A stretch of DNA of 64,000 nucleotides from Planctomycetota bacterium (GTDB taxonomy: Bacteria; Planctomycetota; JAJSAM01; JAJVHW01). The DNA lies in NCBI GenBank assembly GCA_021776825.1, contig JAJFFG010000092.1:58896-122895 (forward strand), written 5' to 3'. The translations under genes were made by a program, and so were the position numbers. Shown here piece by piece: positions 53,431 through 61,581 of the stretch; position 1 is the first letter of the stretch; each line of letters starts with the position of its first letter. The notes below the pieces were generated by a model, which did no database searches, was not told the DNA's origin, and worked only from the letters and a program-made list of their open reading frames with translations.

Positions 53431-54225
53431 TCAGTAGGTGTTCAGCCACGTGACAAACGCATCGAGGAGCTCGGCGGTGAGTCGGACGCCGAGTTTGCGT
53501 GAGTGCCGTCGAACGACATGGACACCCGCGACCATCTCGTCGCTCAGGCCCACGGAGTCGAAGCGAGCCCAGAGCCCCGCGCCGCTCTCGCCCTTCGCGG
53601 TCTCCGTGTCGTACGTCAGGTGGTGGGGATCGGCAGTGACGGGCTCGCGATCCCCCCACAGCGTGACGCCCCCCTTGGACTGGGGGTATCCACAGAGGCT
53701 GAGCTTCGTCGTGTTGAGGGTTGCGTCGGGCGCTTGCAGCATGCCCATCCAGCCCGTCTTCTCGCCGACGCGTCTCTTCAGAATGACCATGCCGATGTCG
53801 TAGCGCCGGTCGCCGCGATCCCATTCGCGGAAGGTCGCGACTCGGCTCCCGCCCACCGCGCCGTCGAAGGGCTTGACGTCGCCGTCCTGTCCGGCGGCGA
53901 ACGTGATCTCCTTGGCCCAGCCGTCCGATGGCGACAACACGTTGTGGCCCGCCGTGAGGACATGGTGATCGCCGACGAGCACGCCCGTGCCGATGCGTTT
54001 GGCCCCGTTGCGGTACTTCATCCAGAGGCGTCCGTGAGGGCGATATGGCCAGAGGTGTGTCGTGTGAATGGCACGCCACCGATCGTCGAGTGATGGCGCC
54101 CGCGGAGCGGCGGGCTCCAGACGCTGTACGGTTCGCGTGAAGCGATGGCTGCCGCGTCGTTCCAGCGAGAAGTGTCGTGGTGGCGGAGTGTCCCCCCCCA
54201 GCCGTTCGATCAGTGGCCTGGCCAT
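53431..54225 (-). CDS. Trypsin-like (V8/glutamyl endopeptidase type) serine protease without signal peptide
   Basis: 264 residues. The chymotrypsin-fold catalytic triad is visible: His in VLTAGHNVL, Asp in RRYDIGMVIL and Ser in KGESGAGLW. The V8-like family matches in spacing. No signal peptide or hydrophobic N-terminus is seen; the first 55 residues are basic and may be a propeptide or interaction segment. A G8 tract in codons 9-12 (54192-54199) could shift the frame. Flanked within 12 and 31 bases by lipoprotein and membrane-protein genes, so the three probably act together; the substrate is unknown. Confidence 0.85.
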   Translation of the reverse strand: MARPLIERLGGDTPPPRHFSLERRGSHRFTRTVQRLEPAAPRAPSLDDRWRAIHTTHLWPYRPHGRLWMKYRNGAKRIGTGVLVGDHHVLTAGHNVLSPSDGWAKEITFAAGQDGDVKPFDGAVGGSRVATFREWDRGDRRYDIGMVILKRRVGEKTGWMGMLQAPDATLNTTKLSLCGYPQSKGGVTLWGDREPVTADPHHLTYDTETAKGESGAGLWARFDSVGLSDEMVAGVHVVRRHSRKLGVRLTAELLDAFVTWLNTY

Positions 54226-54237
54226 CGCGCTGTCCGG

Positions 54238-55305
54238 CTAGTCCGTCGTGAGGAACTCGTTTGCCTTCTGGATGATCTTCTCGCGGTCCTCCTCGATCGC
54301 TTCCGCGGCCTTCTTCGGGTACTGACCGAAGTCGTCGGACTCCGTGACCTGCACCGTTAGCGTGTAGTTGCCGCGTCCCCAGATCGTGCCGTCGGGGAAG
54401 ATGCTGACCGGGACGGACGAGAACAGGCCGAGCGCCCTACGGGGCCGGAGATGGTTGAAGTCCTTTCGCGTCGGAAGCGTCGCGTCCTTGTCGATCAACC
54501 ACGTCCATGCGGCGCAGCCCACGTCCGTTGCGCTCGGACCCGAGTCGTCACCGCTGATGGCGACGTCCTTCAGCGGCGGCATCGAGCCGTCCCCAAGCTC
54601 CAAGATGATCTCTCGGTGCTGCTTCTGCTTCTGGTCCGTCCACACGGCTTCGATCCGCACGACCGGCTGAAGGTCGACTGACTCGTCGCTGTCGAGGAAC
54701 CAGCCGTAGAGGAGCGGGAACTTCGTCAGCAGCGACGGCTCGAACACCTTTGCCTTGCTGCCGCGAATCCAGACATCGTCGAGGAACAGCTGGAATGCGT
54801 CCCCCTTGGACTGGGGCTCGACGCGGAACTTGTAGATCGACTGGATCTCGTCCTCCGCCGTCTTGGCCAGAACGAACGCGGATAGCTTCACGGCCGCGTC
54901 GATCGTCATGACGTTCTCGGTCTTGTTCTTGGAGTCGCGTCGCGTGTCGGGGTTCTTGTCGTAGCTCAGGAAGAACTCGCCGACGCCCTTGGAGGCGAAC
55001 GAAGCGGTGTAGAGCGATGCTTCCTTCTCCAGCGCCTTCTGCGACTGGTCCACCGCCAGCTCGATGGCCTTGGCACCCAGAGCGGCTCCGGTCAGCGCGG
55101 ACTCGGGGGCGTCTCCATTGGCGGTGCCTGAACTTGTGAGCTTGAGAGGCTTCCCGGGTGCGGCGGTCGTGTTCTCCACAAGGAACAGTCGGGTCTTCTC
55201 CTTCTTGCGCAGATTGGACCGCGGGTGTGCCGGTAGGAAGACCGCGCACCCGCCGAGCGAGGAGAGCAGACCGACGACGACGAGGGTTTGGACGGTGGAC
55301 CGCAT
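54238..55305 (-). CDS. Lipoprotein of unknown function, first gene of the protease set
   Basis: 355 residues from ATG 55305, with TAGGAG upstream. Signal peptide with lipobox LGGC (cysteine about 20). An exported domain follows with many beta segments and a Lys-rich middle (RRDSKNKTENVMTID). No known motif recognised. Near the C-terminus, FPDGTIWGRGNYTLTVQV and an acidic helix (KKAAEAIEEDREKIIQKANEFL) are seen. It is the first gene of the minus-strand set with the V8-like protease (12-base gap). Confidence 0.7.
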   Translation of the reverse strand: MRSTVQTLVVVGLLSSLGGCAVFLPAHPRSNLRKKEKTRLFLVENTTAAPGKPLKLTSSGTANGDAPESALTGAALGAKAIELAVDQSQKALEKEASLYTASFASKGVGEFFLSYDKNPDTRRDSKNKTENVMTIDAAVKLSAFVLAKTAEDEIQSIYKFRVEPQSKGDAFQLFLDDVWIRGSKAKVFEPSLLTKFPLLYGWFLDSDESVDLQPVVRIEAVWTDQKQKQHREIILELGDGSMPPLKDVAISGDDSGPSATDVGCAAWTWLIDKDATLPTRKDFNHLRPRRALGLFSSVPVSIFPDGTIWGRGNYTLTVQVTESDDFGQYPKKAAEAIEEDREKIIQKANEFLTTD

Positions 55306-55684
55306 GGGGAGTTCGCTCCTACGAGGATGTTGCGTCGCAGCAGGTGCCCCTCGGACCGTGCGGAGGATCGACGAGATCCGGCGACTCGGGCCGCGGGTGG
55401 CTGCGCACAGAGGTGAACGAAGCGGGGAGTCGCAGTCCGCCAGAGTCGAGCCAACCGCCGGAAACGACCGCTGAACGACGCGAACGTGCGCAGGGAGTCC
55501 CCGCGCGGCATCGGTCAATTCACCGCGCGGGCGCGCCGCGGAGATGAGCGTGGCGTGCGATCGCCAACATGCAGGCGTCCGCCTCGGCGAGGGTCACGGC
55601 CGAGTACCGCCGCACGAACCGAACCGCCCCGGTATCGTTGACCATGCGCGTGGACGAAGATCGGTGGGACAGGTGAGCGGAGTG
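55306..55684. other. Divergent intergenic region
   Basis: 379 bases with no credible gene. The palindromic octamer CCGCGCGG occurs at 55501-55508 and 55523-55530, start to start 22 bp (about two helical turns), a possible operator pair. A TTGACC hexamer at 55638 has no matching -10. Confidence 0.45.
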
Positions 55685-58117
55685 ATGCGCGGCGCGACGG
55701 CGCTGCTGGCGATTGTCCTCGTGTGCGCCCTGCTGCTCGTCGCAGGGTGGAGTTGGATCGACGGGGGGCGCGGCGCGACGCAGCCGGTCTCCACTTCAGC
55801 GCTTCACCCGCATGACCCTGACGCAGACGACGCTGACGCGAACGAATCCCACGACCCCACGCGACGCGTCCGCATCGTGCCGGTCGCCGAGGCGGCCGAC
55901 GACGAGCCGATCGAAGAGGAGGAGACGCAAGACGACGCGTCGACCTGGGAGGAGAGCCTCGACCTGCGCGTCGTCGCAGACGACGACGGCGCCCCGGTCG
56001 CGGGCGCGGAGGTGCGCATCCTCGTGGCATACGCTGCCGAGCGCTACCGCGATGGAGTCACGGACGCGGAGGGACGCATCACGCTCCCGGTTTGCGATAG
56101 CTACCCGACCGTCTGGGTGCGCAAGCGTGGGTTCCAGTTGTTCACGCAGGGGTCGCGCGACGGCTTCGGAGCGAACTTCGACGTCCGCCTGAAGCGTGGC
56201 ATCGCACTCGACGGACGAGTCGTCGACACCCGCGACGGCTCCCCGATCGCGGAAGCCGAGGTCTTCGTCTGGAACACGGCCACCGAGACGGAACTCGACG
56301 TCGATCCGTTGCGCTACGACGACCGCAACGGCGACGGACGCGTGACCGACGCCGAGGGGCGCTTCGAGATCGCGGGTGTCGCCGCCGGAACGAGTCTGAC
56401 CGCGGCCGCCCGGGCCGAGGGCCGTGGACTGTCGGTCCAGCGTTTCGCACCCGGGTCGGTTGGCGGAGAGTTGACAATCCGTCTTGGCGAGGGCGGCGTG
56501 ATCGAGGGCCGCGTGACCGTGGCCGGATCCGGCCCGCCCGCCGGCGTCACCGTCTACGCGGTGCCGGCTGGGAACGCCCACGCCGTGCGCCATCCCGACT
56601 CGAAGTGGCTGGCGAATGGTGCGGTTCGAATGGCGGCGTTCAGCCGCACGGACGCGCAGGGGCGGTACCGGATCCACGGCCTCGCCGTGCCGGGGCGCTA
56701 CGTGGCGCTCGCCGAGACGGACGCGTACGCGATGGGCGCCGGGCTACCGGCGGCGCTCTTGCGAGACGGTGAGACGGCGGTCCGCGACATCGAACTCGTC
56801 TCTGCGTGCTGGCCCAAGGTCGTTGCGGTCGCGCCGGATGGAGCGCCGGTGGCGATACAGAACTGCGCTCTGCTCACGCTCGACGGTGCCGAGATCGACT
56901 ACCCGTTCTTCTCGGGCAGCGCGTCCCACGCATCCGGGTCGAACCGCTACTCACTCCACACGCGTCCGCCGGGTTCGTGGCTCTTGGTCGTGACGCCCAC
57001 CGGTCCCTGGCAGACCGCGCGCGTTCGCGTCGAGCTGCGTGAGGGCGAGTCGCCCGATCTCGACGTGACGATGCAGACGGGCCTCACCGTCCGCGGTGTG
57101 GTCGTCGATGAGACGGGGACACCAGTGAAGTACGTGAGAGTCGTGCAGGGGCCGAAGCGGGGGCGACGTAGCGCCACGTCAACGGTTGACGGAGAGTTCG
57201 AGATCGGGGGCTTGCCCGACGGCCCGGTGACCCTGAGCTTCTCGACGTACTACGATCGGTGCGCCCCACGCGATGTGACCCTCGATCTGCCCGCGGCCAC
57301 CCCGCTGCGCGTCGTGCTGCAGCGACGGCCGGACATCACGGGCGTGCTGCACGGGGATTCCGGCGAACGACTGTCGTTCCTGGCGTTCGTGAGAACGGCA
57401 GAGTGGGAGCTTCGCGTGTATCCGGAGTGGGACGACGACGGCCGATTCCGACTCCCGGGACCTGCGCCCGGCGTGCCGTTCGATCTCCGGCTCCAGATCC
57501 GCGATCGGCAGACGCCCCTGCTCCGGCGCGGTCTGCGGACGTCCGTCGGCGCCGCGCTGGATCTCGGAGCGCTCATGCTCCCGGAGGAGCGCCCCGCAAC
57601 TGGCCGCCTCGTGGACGAGTCGGGCGCTCCGATCGCGTCGGCGAAGATCGACTACGACGGCGCATGGGGGACGGCTCGCGCGGAGTCGGACTCCTCCGGT
57701 CACTTCACGGTGGAGGGCATGGGCGATGAGGCAGTGCGCGTCACCGTCCGTGCCATGCACCGCGCGACGGTCTTGGCCGTCGTCCGTCCTGGTGAGCTGA
57801 CCGAGATTCGCTGCCCGACCGGGTCGCGTGTCGTTGGAAGGCTGAATGGCGTCGCCGGGAGCAAGACGGCGGGGGTGGACATCCGTCTGGCGCCGCGCGA
57901 CTCGGACGGCCCGACGACGGACCTGAGGACGGACTCTCTCGGGGGCTTCGATGTGCGGTTGCTGCCGGGGACGTACGACGCGCACACGTTCGTCCGCGGC
58001 CGGCCGTTCAGCCAGGGCAACGGCCGGCGCACGTTCGACCGCCTCCGAGAGCATCTCGGATCGATCACCGTTCCCGTGGAGGTCGGTGTCGTGGTCCTTC
58101 GTCTACCGGCCCGCTGA
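55685..58117 (+). CDS. Membrane-anchored protein of carboxypeptidase-regulatory-like repeats
   Basis: 810 residues from ATG 55685 (GTG 55673 also possible). One N-terminal membrane segment (TALLAIVLVCALLLVAGWSW) is followed by an acidic low-complexity linker (about 45-90, EEEETQDDAS). Then come at least seven beta-sandwich repeats marked by a turn of the type TDAEGRFEI or VDGEFEIGGLPDG, the CarboxypepD_reg/peptidase-associated pattern. No protease catalytic domain is present. The protein likely extends from the membrane into the periplasm or outside as an adhesion or scaffold stalk. The next gene is a longer relative. Confidence 0.8.
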   Translation: MRGATALLAIVLVCALLLVAGWSWIDGGRGATQPVSTSALHPHDPDADDADANESHDPTRRVRIVPVAEAADDEPIEEEETQDDASTWEESLDLRVVADDDGAPVAGAEVRILVAYAAERYRDGVTDAEGRITLPVCDSYPTVWVRKRGFQLFTQGSRDGFGANFDVRLKRGIALDGRVVDTRDGSPIAEAEVFVWNTATETELDVDPLRYDDRNGDGRVTDAEGRFEIAGVAAGTSLTAAARAEGRGLSVQRFAPGSVGGELTIRLGEGGVIEGRVTVAGSGPPAGVTVYAVPAGNAHAVRHPDSKWLANGAVRMAAFSRTDAQGRYRIHGLAVPGRYVALAETDAYAMGAGLPAALLRDGETAVRDIELVSACWPKVVAVAPDGAPVAIQNCALLTLDGAEIDYPFFSGSASHASGSNRYSLHTRPPGSWLLVVTPTGPWQTARVRVELREGESPDLDVTMQTGLTVRGVVVDETGTPVKYVRVVQGPKRGRRSATSTVDGEFEIGGLPDGPVTLSFSTYYDRCAPRDVTLDLPAATPLRVVLQRRPDITGVLHGDSGERLSFLAFVRTAEWELRVYPEWDDDGRFRLPGPAPGVPFDLRLQIRDRQTPLLRRGLRTSVGAALDLGALMLPEERPATGRLVDESGAPIASAKIDYDGAWGTARAESDSSGHFTVEGMGDEAVRVTVRAMHRATVLAVVRPGELTEIRCPTGSRVVGRLNGVAGSKTAGVDIRLAPRDSDGPTTDLRTDSLGGFDVRLLPGTYDAHTFVRGRPFSQGNGRRTFDRLREHLGSITVPVEVGVVVLRLPAR

Positions 58118-58188
58118 ACCGGATCGTGTTCTGGACTCATCAGTTCCGTGGGGACTGCCGCGCAGCCTCGTCGCTGTACCCTGTGCGG

Positions 58189-61100
58189 ATGAGACGACGC
58201 GTCCTGGGATGGTTCGGTCTGGGACTGCTGCTGGTCGGGGCGTTGCTCTGGTCTCGCGGCGGAGATTTTGGTCCGAACACCGACGCGGAGACCGAGTCGA
58301 CGTCCGCAGTCGAGGCGCGTCGACACGCGCCGTCACCCTCCGCGCCGACCGAGTCGGCACGACAGAGCGGCGGGTTGCGCGTTGAGGTGGTCGATCTCGC
58401 GGGCAGCGCGATCACGACGGCGTCGGTCCGACTGGCGGGCGACCGCACACGGAACGTGCAGGAGGTCGACGGCTCCGGCCGCGCGGTGTTCGACGATCTG
58501 CCGGACGACGTTCTGACCGTCGCCGTCACGGCTCCCGGATACGCCGCCACCACGCTGAGCTCGCTGCCGATCCATCATGCGATGTCGCCGCCGACGGAGC
58601 GCGTGGTGCTGGCGCCTGGTGTCGCCCTACGCGGTCGCTGCGTCGACGCGATTGGCGATGCGGTTGTCGGTGCCCGGCTGCGCGGCATGGTGGACATGGT
58701 TGGCATCTGGGGCGGACCTTCCGCTCGGGTGGGAGACACCACGTGCGACGCGGCCGGCAGATTCGTGATGGAGGGTCTTCCGGCCGGCCCCATCCGCATC
58801 GTGCGCGGATTGGGCGACGACGCGTGGGTCTCGGTTGCTGAGGTCGTGCTGCCCGTCGACTACGAGGTACTCCTGGTGCTCGAGGCTCCACCGCGAGCCG
58901 TGGGGCGGGTGACCGATGCCGCGACAGGCGAGCCGATCGCGGGCGCCCTCATCGAGCGCGAGTTCAACGGTTGCTACTCGTCGGGCGTCGCGCCGATGGG
59001 GCGCACGGACGCGCACGGGAAGTTCGACGTGCACCACAGCGTGGACACCGATCGATACGACACCGGTCAGCTCTGGGTGCATGCTCCCGGCTATGCATCG
59101 ATCGTGCGGTCCATCTACGGCGTCGACGCCGGCGGCGTGGCGGAGGTTGACTTCGCGCTCACCGCCGGCGCGTCGTTGGAGGTTCGCATCACTGCGCGTG
59201 GTCGTCCGCTGGCAGCAGCCAACGTCTCCGTGGTGCGGGAGTTGGGATGGAACTATGACGACGAGCAACCGCTGACCGGTCGGAGCGGCGCCGACGGGGT
59301 TGTCAGACTCGACGGATTGACGCCGGGACCCCAGCACGTGCGTGTGTCCTACCCCGAGCTTGAGTGGAGCGCTGGCCTGGAACGCGGCGTCGAGCCCGTG
59401 GCGGGCGAGGTCGCGACCGTCGACGTCGATCTCGACTTCGAGCCGTCGTTCGCGGCGGGCAGGGTGCTGCGCCCGAACGGCGATCCAGCAGCCGGAGCAC
59501 TGGTTTGGACGGCGGCCACGCGCGGCGTGACCGGTGCTGATGGCACGTTCCGCCAGCAGTTGGAGTACTCCGGAGACGAGGTCTGGGCTGCGCTGCCGGG
59601 CTTCGGAGCCGTGTCGGTCGATCTTGAGGACGAGCCGGACGCAACGGATGTCAAGTTGACACTGCTCGCGTTGGTGGAGGTCAGCGGCGTCGTTCGCGAC
59701 GCCGACGGCGCCGTGCCCGCGGGCGTACGGATCCTGGCCGATGCCTGGACCGGCGACACGCGCGCTCATCCGGTTGATACCGATGGACGCTTTCGCCTCC
59801 GAACCGACGCCGCTCCCAACGCCTTCGCTCGCGTGCAGGCTCCCGGCTATGCGGCCGCTGAGATCTGGGTCACCGCGGACGTGAATGGCGTCACCCCGCC
59901 CGTGACCGTCGTCCTCGAGCGTGAGCCGCGCGTCATCGGGCGCGTGGTCGACGGCGCCGGAGTCCCGGTGATCGGGGCGAGGATCCGGGAGGCCGATGCT
60001 TGGGGCTGGTGCGTCGTGCTCGGTGCCACTGACGCGGACGGCCGCTTCGACGTTGAGGCGCTCGACACGTCGCTGGCAGCGGAGGCGCCCGGATTCCGGC
60101 TGACTCCGATCGTCGGCAATGGCGACACGATCCTCGCGAACCACGACCTGCGTCGCGGCACCGTCCGGTACCGAGACGGAACACCGGCGAGCGGCGTTCG
60201 GGTAGTCGCGGGGGAGGACGCGGGTGGCCGCGGGGTTGTGACGGACGACTCCGGGGAGTTCGTGTTCGTGGATCTGCTCGAGACGCCGACGGCGCTGACG
60301 ATCCACGATGCACTGGGGCAGTCGGTTGCTCCCATACCTGCCACCGTGTCCGTCAGCGCTTCCGACGTGCGTTGGGAGGTCGAGGTCACGCGCGGCGCGT
60401 CCATCCACGGACGGCTCACCGACAGCGCCGGCCGCCCGGTGCCCCGACCGAGCGTCACGGCGTACCAGCGCAAGGGCGAGGGTGAGGGCGAGGAGTGGGA
60501 CCCGGTCGCGTTCGTTGTGCCGGTCGGACTGCGTGGCGAGTTCGTCCTGGCCGGGCTGGCCCCCGGGCCGCTGCGTCTACGCGCCGAGGCGGCCGCCCCG
60601 CATGAGGGGGCCAACGTGCTGCTCCAGGTCGTGGCGCCGACCGACGTCGTCGTCGAGCTGCGCTTCCCCGAGGTGACGGCGACGACTGGCCGCTTGGTCG
60701 ACGAGGCCGGGGCTGCGATGCCGGACGAGATAGTCCAGGGCGAGCCGCAGTCCGAGTCCGGCGATCCGGGAGTCGAGTACGAGGAGGTCATGGCGATCAC
60801 CAAGACTGACGGCTCGTTCCGGCTACCGACCATTGCGGGCGTGCGCTACGTGCTGACCATCTTCTCCGAGGACTACCTCGACGTCGCCCGCGGCCCAGAG
60901 TTCGGAGCCGGTGCCGAAGACCTCGTGTTCGTGGCTCTGCGCGGCGGTGTGGTTCGCGGAGTCGTGGTCGACGGAGTGGGCCCACCACTCGCTGACGTCG
61001 AGGTGGTCCCGACGTCCGGCTCGACGGGCTCTAGCGCCCGTACGGACGACGAGGGCAAGTTCGTCCTCTCTGGCCTCCCGGAGAGAGTCATGGCGAGGGC

Positions 61101-61479
61101 GTTCGGCTTGAGGCTCCATCTGGAACACAAACTCACCGGCGAGCGCCGCTACGAGTCGTTGCACCTCGCCGAGCGGCGCTTCGACGGTGTCACGGAGGTG
61201 CGGCTGCAATTCGCGGTCGATCAACGCATCCGCGGGCGGCTCATCGCGAGCGACACCGACGTCGACGGCGAGATCAGCAATCGCAACTTCCGGCTCGAGT
61301 GCGACGGCGACGAACTGCACGGCGAATCGGATGACGCGGGCCGCTTCGACATCGGTGGCCTCGTGCCGGGACGTACGTATCGCTTCACGACCATTGACGA
61401 CCGCCAGTACGTGCGCGTGCAGCTCGCCACGGTGCAGGCAGGTCAAACCGGCCTCGAGATCGACGTCTCGCGCCGCTGA
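58189..61479 (+). CDS. Large membrane-anchored protein of carboxypeptidase-regulatory-like repeats
   Basis: 1096 residues from ATG 58189. The N-terminal anchor is VLGWFGLGLLLVGALLW. About a dozen beta-sandwich repeats follow, each with a D-G-x-F-type turn (TDADGRFDVEAL, TDDSGEFVFVDL, RTDDEGKFVLSGL, SDDAGRFDIGGL). No enzymatic domain was recognised. It shares design with the gene 71 bases upstream, so the pair arose by duplication and repeat-number change. It is probably a surface scaffold. Confidence 0.8.
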   Translation: MRRRVLGWFGLGLLLVGALLWSRGGDFGPNTDAETESTSAVEARRHAPSPSAPTESARQSGGLRVEVVDLAGSAITTASVRLAGDRTRNVQEVDGSGRAVFDDLPDDVLTVAVTAPGYAATTLSSLPIHHAMSPPTERVVLAPGVALRGRCVDAIGDAVVGARLRGMVDMVGIWGGPSARVGDTTCDAAGRFVMEGLPAGPIRIVRGLGDDAWVSVAEVVLPVDYEVLLVLEAPPRAVGRVTDAATGEPIAGALIEREFNGCYSSGVAPMGRTDAHGKFDVHHSVDTDRYDTGQLWVHAPGYASIVRSIYGVDAGGVAEVDFALTAGASLEVRITARGRPLAAANVSVVRELGWNYDDEQPLTGRSGADGVVRLDGLTPGPQHVRVSYPELEWSAGLERGVEPVAGEVATVDVDLDFEPSFAAGRVLRPNGDPAAGALVWTAATRGVTGADGTFRQQLEYSGDEVWAALPGFGAVSVDLEDEPDATDVKLTLLALVEVSGVVRDADGAVPAGVRILADAWTGDTRAHPVDTDGRFRLRTDAAPNAFARVQAPGYAAAEIWVTADVNGVTPPVTVVLEREPRVIGRVVDGAGVPVIGARIREADAWGWCVVLGATDADGRFDVEALDTSLAAEAPGFRLTPIVGNGDTILANHDLRRGTVRYRDGTPASGVRVVAGEDAGGRGVVTDDSGEFVFVDLLETPTALTIHDALGQSVAPIPATVSVSASDVRWEVEVTRGASIHGRLTDSAGRPVPRPSVTAYQRKGEGEGEEWDPVAFVVPVGLRGEFVLAGLAPGPLRLRAEAAAPHEGANVLLQVVAPTDVVVELRFPEVTATTGRLVDEAGAAMPDEIVQGEPQSESGDPGVEYEEVMAITKTDGSFRLPTIAGVRYVLTIFSEDYLDVARGPEFGAGAEDLVFVALRGGVVRGVVVDGVGPPLADVEVVPTSGSTGSSARTDDEGKFVLSGLPERVMARAFGLRLHLEHKLTGERRYESLHLAERRFDGVTEVRLQFAVDQRIRGRLIASDTDVDGEISNRNFRLECDGDELHGESDDAGRFDIGGLVPGRTYRFTTIDDRQYVRVQLATVQAGQTGLEIDVSRR

Positions 61480-61504
61480 CGGCGGCGGTGTCCCGTCCGC
61501 TCGC

Positions 61505-61540
61505 CGTGCGAGAGCGTCGACGCGGACGCGGTCTCGCACG
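61505..61540 (+). terminator. 9-bp hairpin between the repeat-protein gene and the CAP-domain gene
   Basis: CGTGCGAGA (61505-61513) and TCTCGCACG (61532-61540); the loop contains the palindrome GCGTCGACGC. It lies 26 bases past the stop at 61479. No T-run. Confidence 0.4.
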
Positions 61541-61581
61541 CGGTATGCTCCGGACCTCGAGACAGGTGGAGGGGAGCGAGC

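Noticed and set aside
55544..55684. An earlier start (ATG 55544) for the first repeat-stalk protein.
   Set aside because: The added 47 residues are non-hydrophobic and would bury the N-terminal membrane anchor; no SD precedes it.
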